Positions 18,271 to 26,738 of a stretch of 64,000 nucleotides of DNA are shown in pieces. The stretch lies in assembly GCF_017357245.1 (NCBI RefSeq), contig NZ_CP071612.1, positions 2,669,001 to 2,733,000 on the forward strand. The letters are read 5' to 3'. The stretch comes from Rhizobium bangladeshense (GTDB lineage Bacteria; Pseudomonadota; Alphaproteobacteria; Rhizobiales; Rhizobiaceae). How positions within the stretch are numbered: position 1 is the stretch's first letter; each line of letters starts with the position of its first letter. Position numbers and translations under genes: made by a program. The notes below the pieces were generated by a model. That model was not told the origin of the DNA and ran no database searches. It saw only the letters and a program-made list of their open reading frames with translations.

Positions 18271-18852
18271 TCAGACGCGCCCCAGAAACGCAAGCACGCG
18301 GGCAGTGAGGAGCGCGGTTGCATCAGCGTCATATGACGGAAGCGAGCTGTCGGCGAAGTAATGCTGGTCGCCGGGATAGAGAAAGAGCTCCGCGTCAGCG
18401 ACCTTCGCCACGATCTCGCGGGCGGCATCAATATCGCCCTCGCCGACGAAGATCGGGTCCTTGTCCATGCCGTGGATCTGGACCGGGACGCCGTCCGGCC
18501 AAGGTCCGAAGGCCCACTCGCCGCTGATCGGCAGACAGGAATGGAAAAGCAGAGCCCCGCGAGCTCCAGGCCGTGTTTGCGCCAACTTCTGCGCTGGCAG
18601 CACGCCGAATGAAAAGCCGGCATAGACCAGTTCGGGAGGCAGTTCGCCAGCGATCCGAACGCCGCGTTCCCTCACAGATTCGAATCCGATCTCGCCGACA
18701 TGGGCGAGCCCCTCCTCGATGCTCTCGAAGGTGCGTCCGTTGAATAGGTCGGGAGTGTGCACGATGTGGCCGGCTGCCCTGATCTCGTCAGCGAAGGCAT
18801 GCACGCCAGAGGTCAACCCCTGTGCATGATGGAATAACACGACTTCAGCCAT
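18271..18852 (-). CDS. Dienelactone hydrolase family protein
   Basis: 193 aa alpha/beta hydrolase, short for the family (usual 230-250). The nucleophile elbow GFSFG carries serine in place of the cysteine of true dienelactone hydrolases. The acid is probably in MDKDPIFV, and the histidine is in GDQHYFAD. The cytosolic start at 18852 is preceded by GGGAGGAGGC. It stands alone between the AraC gene and the cox operon, with no aromatic-degradation genes nearby, so the substrate is open. Related small proteins act as general carboxylesterases. Confidence 0.85.
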   Translation of the reverse strand: MAEVVLFHHAQGLTSGVHAFADEIRAAGHIVHTPDLFNGRTFESIEEGLAHVGEIGFESVRERGVRIAGELPPELVYAGFSFGVLPAQKLAQTRPGARGALLFHSCLPISGEWAFGPWPDGVPVQIHGMDKDPIFVGEGDIDAAREIVAKVADAELFLYPGDQHYFADSSLPSYDADATALLTARVLAFLGRV

Positions 18853-18972
18853 ATCAAGCCTCCTCCCGACGATTGGAAGCTACCGCATCGGCCCCAAAAT
18901 CGGAAGGCAGTTGCCCGCTTTCCCGTGCAGGGGTGGTGGGAGGTGAGAGTTCGCCTGGGCGAATAGCGCCGC

Positions 18973-19338
18973 TCAGGGCGTAGCCCCGAAAAAGGCGAGC
19001 CGGGTGAAGATCGTATAATCCGCTTCCGACACCATCAGTGCCACGAAGACCAGCACCAGCACCGGCGGCAGCAGGATGGCGTAGACGAGCGCCAGCCGCT
19101 CCCAGGCCATATGCATGAAGACGGCGACGATCAGGCCGGCCTTCAGCATCATGAACACGAGGATCAGCGTCCACCTGACATAACCTTGAAGGCCGAGATA
19201 ATCGACCATGTAGGAAAAGGCGCTGAGCACGAAGAGCAGGCCCCAGACGAAGAGATAGAGCCGGATCGGGTGCTGCTGCCCGGTGTGTGCCTGTGCATGC
19301 ACCGTTTGGGTTTGGGCGTGTGCCGTTGTCTCGCTCAT
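18973..19338 (-). CDS. Cytochrome c oxidase subunit IV-like protein
   Basis: 121 aa from the ATG at 19338 (MSETTAHAQTQ). A His/Gln-rich cytosolic tail is followed by three membrane helices, the layout of the prokaryotic cytochrome oxidase subunit IV family (LVFMMLKAGLIVAVFMHM matches the family core). It would be a small structural subunit of the oxidase encoded upstream. It is the last gene of the cox operon, 7 bases after the second subunit III gene. The frame stays open upstream to 19536 but that extension is a Ser-rich artefact overlapping the neighbour. Confidence 0.85.
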   Translation of the reverse strand: MSETTAHAQTQTVHAQAHTGQQHPIRLYLFVWGLLFVLSAFSYMVDYLGLQGYVRWTLILVFMMLKAGLIVAVFMHMAWERLALVYAILLPPVLVLVFVALMVSEADYTIFTRLAFFGATP

Positions 19339-19345
19339 GACGACC

Positions 19346-20071
19346 TCACCACAGATAGAAAAACGCGAAGATGAAGACCCAGACCAGATCGACGAAATGC
19401 CAGTAGAGGCCCATGATCTCGACAGCCTCGTACTGCCCTCGCCGGCTGGTGAAGAAGCCGCGCCGTTCCTCGTCGAAATCGCCGCGCCAGACCTTGCGGG
19501 CGACGATGAAGAGGAAGATGACACCGATCGTGACATGGGTGCCGTGAAAGCCCGTTATCATGAAGAAGGTCGATCCGAATTGCGCCGCCCCCCATGGGTT
19601 CTCCCAGGGGCGCACGCCTTCGGTGATCAGCTTCGTCCATTCGAAAGCCTGCATGCCGACGAAGGTTGCCCCGAGAAGCGCTGTCAGCAGCATCAGCGCC
19701 GCCGTCTTCCCGCGGTCGCGGCGATAGCCGAAATTGACCGCCATGGCCATGGTGCCGCTGCTCGAGATCAACACGAAGGTCATGATCGCGATCAGGATCA
19801 GCGGAACGTCCTGGCCGCCGATATGGAGCGCGAAGACCTCGCTCGGATTGGGCCACGCGACCGGCGTCGACATGCGGGCGGTCATGTAGGCAATCAGGAA
19901 ACAGCCGAAGACGAAGGTGTCGCTCAAGAGAAAGATCCACATCATCGCCTTGCCCCAGGAGGCGGTCTTGAAGGCGCGTTGATCCGAAGCGAAATCGGCC
20001 GCGACACCGCGCAGGCCCGCCGACCTGAGGCCGGGCTCGCCATGTGTCTGGATAATCCGTGTCATGTCCAA
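19346..20071 (-). CDS. coxP: Cytochrome c oxidase subunit III family protein (second)
   Basis: 241 aa, seven predicted membrane helices with subunit III features (GVRPWENPWGAAQFGSTFFMITGFHGTHVT; YWHFVDLVWVFIFAFFYLW). Subunit III stabilises the catalytic core and its proton uptake. This is the second of two subunit III-like proteins in the operon, as in coxMNOP of Bradyrhizobium; the symbol follows that order and is tentative. An 81-base spacer with a palindromic repeat separates it from the preceding gene. Confidence 0.85.
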   Translation of the reverse strand: MDMTRIIQTHGEPGLRSAGLRGVAADFASDQRAFKTASWGKAMMWIFLLSDTFVFGCFLIAYMTARMSTPVAWPNPSEVFALHIGGQDVPLILIAIMTFVLISSSGTMAMAVNFGYRRDRGKTAALMLLTALLGATFVGMQAFEWTKLITEGVRPWENPWGAAQFGSTFFMITGFHGTHVTIGVIFLFIVARKVWRGDFDEERRGFFTSRRGQYEAVEIMGLYWHFVDLVWVFIFAFFYLW

Positions 20072-20106
20072 ACCTCCTCGGTTCAGGCCCTATCTCATTG
20101 TTCTTA

Positions 20107-20152
20107 CGCAATTCCGGACGCAAAACCGCTGCACACTTTTGCTGGAATTGCG
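20107..20152. repeat. Short intergenic palindromic repeat
   Basis: CGCAATTCC at 20107-20115 is inverted as GGAATTGCG at 20144-20152, directly abutting the TAG of the upstream subunit III gene. Similar CGCAATTCCGGA-type palindromes occur scattered between genes in rhizobia (from memory). It probably forms a stem in the cox mRNA and could set the relative amounts of the two subunit III-like proteins. Confidence 0.55.
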
Positions 20153-20866
20153 CTAGCTCAGCAACGTGCGGCAGAGATCGACGAAATCGTTCGCCCACCC
20201 TGCAAAGAGCGCAAAGAGCAGGAGCCAGACGGCAAGCATGAAATGCGAATAGACGGCCGATAGATCGACGCGGAGGCTGAGCCTGTCCGTCGAAGCTTCG
20301 CTGGCGAATGCCTTCACGGTCGTGTAGGCAAGCACGGCAAGTCCGCCGAGAATATGCAGGCCGTGCATGCCGGTCAGCATATAGAAGAAGCTGTTGGCAG
20401 GATTGTCGGCAAGCACGTAGCCGGCCGCCACGAGCTCCCGCCAGGCTTGGATCTGTCCGACGAGAAAGAAGACGGCAAGGGCCATTGCCATGGCAAGCGC
20501 CGGCCGCAGACGGTCCATGCGGCCATGCCGCGCTTCGCCTTTCGCCCATTCCAGCGCCGCGCTGCTTAAGATCAGGGCCGCAGTGTTCACCCAGAGGAGG
20601 CGCGGAACCGGCATCCCCCACCAGTCGGCCGATGCCATGCGCATGAAATAGGCGCTGACGGCAAGACTGAAGAGAGCCCCGACGACTCCGAGAAACACGA
20701 ACAGTCCGACCTTGACCGCCGGCACCGGCGGCCGATCGGCGCCGTCATGAGCCGGCAGATGCACCGAACCGGTTTCGAGCCAGGGCTTCGAGGTCAGCCG
20801 CTGTCCGGCAAGCCACCAGAGGATGATGGCGATGATTGCCGCGAGGAAGATCAGCGTGACGTTCAT
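20153..20866 (-). CDS. coxO: Cytochrome c oxidase subunit III family protein (first)
   Basis: 237 aa with seven predicted helices: one N-terminal helix (residues 3-20), a polar loop, then six helices. NSFFYMLTGMHGLHILGGLAVL and DLSAVYSHFMLAVWLLLFALF are subunit III hallmarks. The start overlaps the subunit I stop as ATGA, so translation is coupled. The sequence is clearly different from the second subunit III protein, so they are not a recent duplication. Symbol by analogy with coxMNOP. Confidence 0.85.
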   Translation of the reverse strand: MNVTLIFLAAIIAIILWWLAGQRLTSKPWLETGSVHLPAHDGADRPPVPAVKVGLFVFLGVVGALFSLAVSAYFMRMASADWWGMPVPRLLWVNTAALILSSAALEWAKGEARHGRMDRLRPALAMAMALAVFFLVGQIQAWRELVAAGYVLADNPANSFFYMLTGMHGLHILGGLAVLAYTTVKAFASEASTDRLSLRVDLSAVYSHFMLAVWLLLFALFAGWANDFVDLCRTLLS

Positions 20867-22641
20867 GCCGGGCTCTCCCGGGTTACGCTCCCGCCCGCCG
20901 GCTCTGTCTGCGGAATGAAATCCTCGGCAGCGCCAGGCACGCTGTAATCATAGGCCCAGCGATAGACCACCGGCAGCTCCTTGCCCCAGTTTCCGTGCGC
21001 GGGCGGCGTCTGCGGCGTCTGCCATTCGAGCGTCGTTGCCCGCCATGGATTGCCGCCCGCTTCCCTGCCCCGCGAAAGGCTCCAGACCAGATTGAACAGG
21101 AAGACGATCTGCGCCGCCCCGACGACGAGCGCCATGACTGTGATGAAGACGTTCAGCGTATGGGCCGACGGCGGAACGAAGGCCATCTCTCCGAGCTCGA
21201 AGTAACGGCGCGGCACACCGAGCAGGCCGAGATAATGCATCGGAAAGAAGATCGCGTAGGTGCCGAGGAACGTGACCCAAAAATGGATCTGGCCAAGCGC
21301 CTCGTTCAGCATGCGCCCCGTGACCTTCGGATACCAGTGATATATCGCCCCGAAGATGACGAGGATCGGCGCAACGCCCATGACCATGTGGAAATGTGCG
21401 ACGACGAACATCGTATCCGACAGCGGCACGTCGACGACGACGTTGCCGAGGAACAGGCCGGTCAGCCCGCCATTGACGAAAGTGACGATGAAGGCGAGCG
21501 CGAAAAGCATCGGGAGCGTCAGATGGATGTCGCCGCGCCAGAGCGTCAGCACCCAGTTATAGACCTTGATCGCCGTCGGGACGGCGATGATCAGCGTCGT
21601 GGTGGCGAAGAAGAAGCCGAAGGCCGGGTTCATGCCGCTGACATACATGTGGTGCGCCCAGACGATGAAGCTGAGCGCCCCGATGATGACGATCGCCCAG
21701 ACCATCATGCGGTAGCCGAAGATGTTCTTGCGCGCATGGGTGCTGATCAGGTCGGAAACGATGCCGAAGGCCGGCAGCGCGACGATATAGACTTCCGGAT
21801 GCCCGAAGAACCAGAACAGGTGCTGGAACAGGATCGGGCTGCCGCCGCCGTGTTTCAGCTGCTCGCCCATTTCGACGATGGCGGGCATGAAGAAGCTGGT
21901 GCCGAGCAGGCGGTCGAACATCATCATGACGCAGGCGACGAAGAGCGCGGGAAAGGCGAGCAGCGCCATGACGGTCGCGGTGAAGATGCCCCAGACGGTA
22001 AGCGGCATGCGCATCAGCGTCATGCCCCGCGCGCGTCCCTGCAGCACTGTTACCACATAGTTCAGCCCGCCCATGGTGAAGCCGATGATGAAGACGATCA
22101 GCGAAGTGAGCATGAGCAGGATGCCCCAGTCCTTGCCTCCTGGCGTGCCTGACAGAACCGCCTGTGGCGGATAAAGCGTCCAGCCGGCCCCCGTCGGGCC
22201 GCCGGGCGCAAAAAAACCGGCGGCGAGGATCAGAACGGCCAGCAGATAGATCCAGTAGCTCAGCATGTTGGCGTAAGGGAACACCATGTCGCGCGCGCCG
22301 ACCATCAGCGGAATGAGGTAGTTGCCGAAGCCGCCGAGGAAGAGCGCAGTCAGCAGGTAGATCACCATGATCATGCCGTGCATGGTGATGAACTGATAAT
22401 AGTGATCGGCATCGAGGAAGGTGAAATAGCCGGGAAAGGCGAGCTGAATCCGCATCAGCCAGGAGAGCACCAGCGCCACCAGACCGATCGAGATGGCGGT
22501 CACCGAATATTGCACGGCGATGATCTTGGCATCCTGGCTGAATACATATTTCGTCCACCAGCTATGCGGATGATAAAGCTCGACATCCTCGACTTCAGCG
22601 GGCGGGATGACATCTGCGCCGCCGGACGGAATCTCGACCAT
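20863..22641 (-). CDS. coxN: Cytochrome c oxidase subunit I
   Basis: 592 aa from the ATG at 22641 (MVEIPSGG), preceded by GGGAGGAGATATC. Twelve or more membrane helices. The heme-copper core is intact: MHGMIMVIYLL (low-spin heme His), FGHPEVYIVALPAFG (CuB His, K-channel-type cross-linked Tyr and the D-channel Glu of A1-type oxidases), WAHHMYVSGM (CuB histidines) and VAHFHMVMG (heme histidines). It reduces O2 to water and pumps protons at the inner membrane. It lies between subunit II and subunit III in one operon. Confidence 0.95.
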   Translation of the reverse strand: MVEIPSGGADVIPPAEVEDVELYHPHSWWTKYVFSQDAKIIAVQYSVTAISIGLVALVLSWLMRIQLAFPGYFTFLDADHYYQFITMHGMIMVIYLLTALFLGGFGNYLIPLMVGARDMVFPYANMLSYWIYLLAVLILAAGFFAPGGPTGAGWTLYPPQAVLSGTPGGKDWGILLMLTSLIVFIIGFTMGGLNYVVTVLQGRARGMTLMRMPLTVWGIFTATVMALLAFPALFVACVMMMFDRLLGTSFFMPAIVEMGEQLKHGGGSPILFQHLFWFFGHPEVYIVALPAFGIVSDLISTHARKNIFGYRMMVWAIVIIGALSFIVWAHHMYVSGMNPAFGFFFATTTLIIAVPTAIKVYNWVLTLWRGDIHLTLPMLFALAFIVTFVNGGLTGLFLGNVVVDVPLSDTMFVVAHFHMVMGVAPILVIFGAIYHWYPKVTGRMLNEALGQIHFWVTFLGTYAIFFPMHYLGLLGVPRRYFELGEMAFVPPSAHTLNVFITVMALVVGAAQIVFLFNLVWSLSRGREAGGNPWRATTLEWQTPQTPPAHGNWGKELPVVYRWAYDYSVPGAAEDFIPQTEPAGGSVTRESPA

Positions 22642-22667
22642 GATATCTCCTCCCTTTCCCCGCCGGT

Positions 22668-23486
22668 TCAGTTTGCCGGCGGCGGCTCTCCCGATGACGC
22701 CGTCAGCTGGGTGAATGTCTGCTGCTGCCCGAGCCAGGTCTGATAGTCCGCGTCGTTGTCGACCACGACGGTGCCCCGCATCTGCGAGTGGCCGACGCCG
22801 CAAAGTTCGGCACAGAGGATCTCGAAAGTGCCCGTTCGCGTCGGCGTCAGCCAGAAATAGGTCACCATGCCCGGGATCATGTCCATCTTGGCGCGGAATT
22901 CCGGCACGTAGAAATCATGAAGCACATCAACCGAGCGCAGCAGGATATGCACCGGTTTGCCCACGGGCAGATGCAGTTCGCCCCCTTCGACGATGATATC
23001 GTCGAGGCCGCTTGCATCGTTCTTGTCGAGGCCGAGCGGATTTTCCGGGGTGACGTCGCGCGTTTCGGCGCGACCGAGCTTTCCGTCCGCACCAGGCAGG
23101 CGGAAGCTCCACAGCCATTGCTGGCTGACGACTTCGATCGATGCGGCATCGGCCGGCACGGATATGAACTGGTTCCACACGATGAGGCCGGGGGCCAGCA
23201 TGGCTGCCACGCCAACCGCCGTTCCCGAGGCGAGCATGACCTCCAGCCTGCGGTTCTCGGGCTCGTAATGCGCCCGATTGCCCGGCTTGTGGCGGAAGCG
23301 GTAGACGCAATAGGCCATGAAGGAAATCACCGCCACGAAGACGATGCCGGTGATCCAGAAGGTGATGACGAGGGTGCTGTCGATATAGGTCCAGTTGGAC
23401 GCGATCGGCGTCCACCACCAAGGGCTCAGCACATGGAACAGCACGGAGCCGACGACAATCAGGACGAGGATCAGCACGACAGCCAT
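22668..23486 (-). CDS. coxM: Cytochrome c oxidase subunit II
   Basis: 272 aa from the ATG at 23486 (MAVVLILVL), preceded by GAGGAGGAGCGGAA. Helices lie at about 3-20, 36-60 and 80-100, with an extra N-terminal helix compared with mitochondrial COX2. The CuA site is complete: HDFYVPEF plus CAELCGVGHSQM near 225-240. It accepts electrons from cytochrome c in the periplasm. No C-terminal heme c domain is fused; the separate cytochrome c at 23632 probably serves that role. Confidence 0.93.
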   Translation of the reverse strand: MAVVLILVLIVVGSVLFHVLSPWWWTPIASNWTYIDSTLVITFWITGIVFVAVISFMAYCVYRFRHKPGNRAHYEPENRRLEVMLASGTAVGVAAMLAPGLIVWNQFISVPADAASIEVVSQQWLWSFRLPGADGKLGRAETRDVTPENPLGLDKNDASGLDDIIVEGGELHLPVGKPVHILLRSVDVLHDFYVPEFRAKMDMIPGMVTYFWLTPTRTGTFEILCAELCGVGHSQMRGTVVVDNDADYQTWLGQQQTFTQLTASSGEPPPAN

Positions 23487-23631
23487 TTCCGCTCCTCCTC
23501 GAGCAGGTTGACCGTGAAACCGCATTCCGTAAAAAGTCCGTGTTTATTATCGCACAGATAGAAAATATCGGCAATTACGGCGATTTAGGCATCGCCAAAC
23601 GGCCGCACCCCGTCATTTGGAGTATTGCTTC

Positions 23632-24033
23632 TCATTGGGAATATTGCTTGAGGTAGGCGACGAGATTGGTGATTTCCTGATCATCCTTCACTCCGACGAA
23701 GGCCATCTTCGTCCCCTTCACCTTTGCTTTCGGATTGTGCAGGTAGTCACGCAGCGTCGCCTCGTCCCAGACGAGGCCACCCTCGCCGGCCGCCTTCATA
23801 CCGCTCGAATAGGCAAAACCCGGATGCGTTCCGGCCTTGCGGCCGAACAGCCCTTTCAGCGACGGACCGACCTTGTTCGTATCGGAATCGACGACATGAC
23901 AAGTCGCGCACTTCTTGAAAACGGTGGCGCCGGCCGTCGCATCTCCTTCCTGCGCCCCGGCGCCTGCAGGAAAAAGGGCAATGACGGATGTGGCGATCAG
24001 CAAAACAACACGGTAGTCCACGGCAAACCTCAT
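23632..24033 (-). CDS. Class I cytochrome c (c550/c2-like)
   Basis: 133 aa from the ATG at 24033, with a signal peptide (cut near AGAGAQ) and one heme-binding CATCH motif. GPSLKGLFGRKAG, the late methionine in TKMAFVGV (axial ligand) and the C-terminal helix ITNLVAYLKQYS are typical of soluble periplasmic class I cytochromes. The first gene of the cox cluster and the likely electron donor to CuA. Start choice is unsettled: GAGGAGG sits with no spacer before the ATG, and an in-frame TTG at 24042 is possible. Confidence 0.9.
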   Translation of the reverse strand: MRFAVDYRVVLLIATSVIALFPAGAGAQEGDATAGATVFKKCATCHVVDSDTNKVGPSLKGLFGRKAGTHPGFAYSSGMKAAGEGGLVWDEATLRDYLHNPKAKVKGTKMAFVGVKDDQEITNLVAYLKQYSQ

Positions 24034-24178
24034 CCTCCTCAAGGTCGCCAGCCACTCTCACCCTCCACGATCATTCGCGCGGGGGTGGTGGTTGCTATGG
24101 GATAAAGTTAGTCCTTCGCGGCTGCAAGTCAATCGCTTCCGCGTTTGCGCGGGACTACTCATCACCTCGCGCCGCCGT

Positions 24179-25084
24179 TCATGACGCCGCTCTGGCAAAT
24201 TCGCCCTGCTCGACCAATACCCTCACGACTTCCAGGAAGCGCTCGCCGCTGGCTGACAATGTAGGCGGGTGCCACGCCGCCGCGATCGGCAGGGATGGCG
24301 GCGGCGGGAGGACAGGGCGATAGGCAACACCCGGTCGGGTCGCCCTCCCGATGCTGGAGGTGACGAAGCCCAGACCGGTTCCGGCCGCGACGAGTCCAAC
24401 CAATGTGGTCATAGGCGTCACCTCTTGGACAATCCGGGGACTGATCCCCTCGGCAGTGAAGAGGGCAATCACCCGGTCGTAAATACCGGGGCCGATACTC
24501 CGCGGTGCAATCAATAGCGGCTCGTGAGCAAGATCGGCGACGCGGATGACCGCCTGCTCCGCTAGCCGGTGCGTCGCCGGAAGCGCCAGAACGAACGGCT
24601 CGTCCGGCAGGGCGTAAAGAATGAGATCCCGCGAAACCGGCGGATGCAGCACGCCGAGGTCGATGTCACCCGACGCAAGCGCGGCTTCCACTTTGGGCGA
24701 ACTCATCTCGATGAGATCGACCTCGACTTGCGGATGACGGATACGAAACGCCTGCACCGCTTCCGGCAGAACGCCGTAAAAGGCGATCGGCGTAAAGCCT
24801 AGCCGCAAGCGCCCGACCTCGCCGCGCACCGCCCGCAGCGCTTCGGCCTTCGCCATGCTGGCGTGCCGCACCGCTTCGCGGGCTGGGCCGAGGAAGGCCG
24901 CGCCCGCCGGCGTCAGCGCTACCCCGCGCCTGTCACGCTCGAAAAGATCGGCTCCGACCTCGCCTTCCAGCGCCCGTATCCGCTGGCTGAGCGCCGGCTG
25001 TGTCAGGTTCATCCGTTCCGCGGCGCGGCGAAAATGCAGGTCTTCGGCAACGGCCACGAAACAGGCGAGCGTACGAATATCCAG
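24179..25084 (-). CDS. LysR-family regulator with non-ATG start
   Basis: About 301 aa if started at the CTG at 25084. The family's normal first residues (here LDIRTLACFVAVAEDLHF) are fully encoded, but the first codon is CTG where relatives have ATG, with GGAGGG just upstream and an in-frame TAG at 25094-25096. The only standard alternative is GTG at 25057, which would remove the first nine residues of helix 1. The rest is normal: helix-turn-helix NLTQPALSQRIRALE and an effector domain ending near residue 295. It is divergent from the beta-propeller gene, its likely target. Confidence 0.85.
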   Translation of the reverse strand: MDIRTLACFVAVAEDLHFRRAAERMNLTQPALSQRIRALEGEVGADLFERDRRGVALTPAGAAFLGPAREAVRHASMAKAEALRAVRGEVGRLRLGFTPIAFYGVLPEAVQAFRIRHPQVEVDLIEMSSPKVEAALASGDIDLGVLHPPVSRDLILYALPDEPFVLALPATHRLAEQAVIRVADLAHEPLLIAPRSIGPGIYDRVIALFTAEGISPRIVQEVTPMTTLVGLVAAGTGLGFVTSSIGRATRPGVAYRPVLPPPPSLPIAAAWHPPTLSASGERFLEVVRVLVEQGEFARAAS

Positions 25085-25126
25085 GATACCCTCCTAATGC
25101 AAAACGCCTATCACAGGCGGCTTAAT

Positions 25127-25136
25127 TCCAATTGGA
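25127..25136. promoter_or_regulatory. Palindrome in the LysR/beta-propeller divergent region
   Basis: TCCAATTGGA is a perfect 10-base palindrome inside a longer AT-rich symmetric stretch (TTAATTCC..GGAGAATTA), midway between the divergent starts at 25084 and 25190. It contains T-N11-A spaced bases as in LysR boxes. Probable operator; unproven. Confidence 0.4.
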
Positions 25137-25189
25137 GAATTATCAGCATCGGCGGCATTTTTAAGGACCGCCAACAAGGGAGCAGTGTT

Positions 25190-26555
25190 ATGAACGGACC
25201 AATCCTCGCCGCTGCGACGTTCGCCATCGCCTTTAGCCTTGCCGCGCCCGATAGCACGCAAGCGGCCGGGGGCGCAAAAGCAGCTTCTGAGATTCTCGGC
25301 CGTGTTTCTGCAAGTCGGATCGCCGTCATCTCCGACGGCGATTTCCTTGCCCAAACCTATGGCACCGCTGAGCTTGCACCGCGAGAAGCAGGCTATCGCG
25401 ACCTGCTGACTATCATGTCGCAAGCTGAGAACAAGATCGTCACTCGCTCGATACCGATCTCCAATTCGGTGACCTCGGCGCCAGAAATCCTGGCACTCAC
25501 CAAAGACGGGAGAACTGCTTTCGTCACGGAAAGGCTGGGGAGCGTCCGGAGGGTGGTAAAAGGATCGGCGACCTGCCGCCGGGCCGGCGGCTTTTCGCGG
25601 TCGATCTTTCGGACAGCGCCCCACGTCTCTCCGCCACGATCGAGATTGAAGCCTTTCCCGAGGCTTTGTCGATCAGCCCTGACGGAGAGAGCATCGCCGT
25701 CGTCTCTAACACGCCGGAGGCGAGCTTCGTCCAGATCGTGGCCTATCGAAACGGTCGCTTCGGCCACCTCGCTCGTTTCGACCTCGCCGACCTGGGGGTG
25801 ACGGGATCCGCACCGGCCCCGCGCGGTGGCGTGACCGCGACCAACGTCCACTGGCATCCTTCAGGCCACTTCCTGGCGGTCAACATCAATACCCAAAGCC
25901 GTGTCGCCTTCTTCGAGGTCATCGGCGCCGACGACGCGCCCATGCTGCGTCCCTGGGGAATGTCGTGAAGGTCGGCGCAGATCCCTTCGTCGGGCGCTTC
26001 ACGCCGGACGGGCGCCATTATCTAACCGCGAACTGGGGCCGGAACTTCGCTGCGACGAACCTGGAGGGCCGCATTCCGCAGACACCGTCGACGATCAGCG
26101 TCATCAAGCTCGCCAATCCCGCGGAATCGCATCGACCGGCACGCCACAATCTTGTCGGCGCCGCTGAGACTGACTTCTCCTCCGAGGGTATAGCCATCAG
26201 CCCGGATGGCCGGCTCGTCGCTACCGTCAATATGCGCGGCACCGCCTTCCCGCCCGGCTCGGCCCGCTTCCACCGCAACGCCAGCGTCACGCTTCTGAGC
26301 TTCGACCCGGCAACCGGTGCCATCTCCAAGCGCGCAGACTATTCCTTCGAGGGAGTCCTGCCGGAGGGCGGTGCCTTCGATCGAACAGGAGACCATTTCC
26401 TTGTCACTGTTTTTCAGGGCCATGATGGATCCCTGCCTGAGGCCGGCCCGGGGCTCGAGGTCTTCCGCGTTGAAAAAGGCGACCGGCCGACGCTCAGCCG
26501 GCTCGGCCGCGTGCCGCTGCCGCACGGCGCACATCATGTCGATCTCGCACCATAG
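25190..26555 (+). pseudogene. Secreted beta-propeller (lactonase-like) protein, two frameshifts
   Basis: Three consecutive frames together encode one protein of about 455 aa: frame 1 from ATG 25190 to about 25560, frame 2 from 25561 to about 25960, frame 3 from about 25960 to 26555. Adding one A to the AAAA run at 25558-25561 and one G to the GGGG run at 25955-25958 restores a continuous reading frame (...VKRIGDLPPG... and ...PWGNVVKVGADP...). The product has a Sec signal peptide and repeated blades such as LSISPDGESIAVVSN, IAISPDGRLVATVN and HWHPSGHFLAVN, as in 6-phosphogluconolactonase/YVTN-type propellers. It is either a fresh pseudogene or intact with two sequencing errors. Divergent from the LysR gene at 24179. 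Confidence 0.8.
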
Positions 26556-26738
26556 GATGTCTGAAGTTCAACGTCGGTGACATTCCGGATGCGCTATTCC
26601 TAGCAGCCGCGAAGTCGCCTATCCCGAGCTGTCGCAAACATCAGGCAAAGCGATCGCTTTCCGTCACCAAATCTTGCGACAGCGACGATGAAGGAACGCT
26701 CCCGCGGGATGAAGCGCCCTCAGCTGCTGCCATTTGAA

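Noticed and set aside
20995..22152. Long plus-strand frame opposite cox subunit I
   Set aside because: Extremely charged composition (Arg/Asp/Glu/His) typical of an antisense frame over a hydrophobic membrane protein gene.
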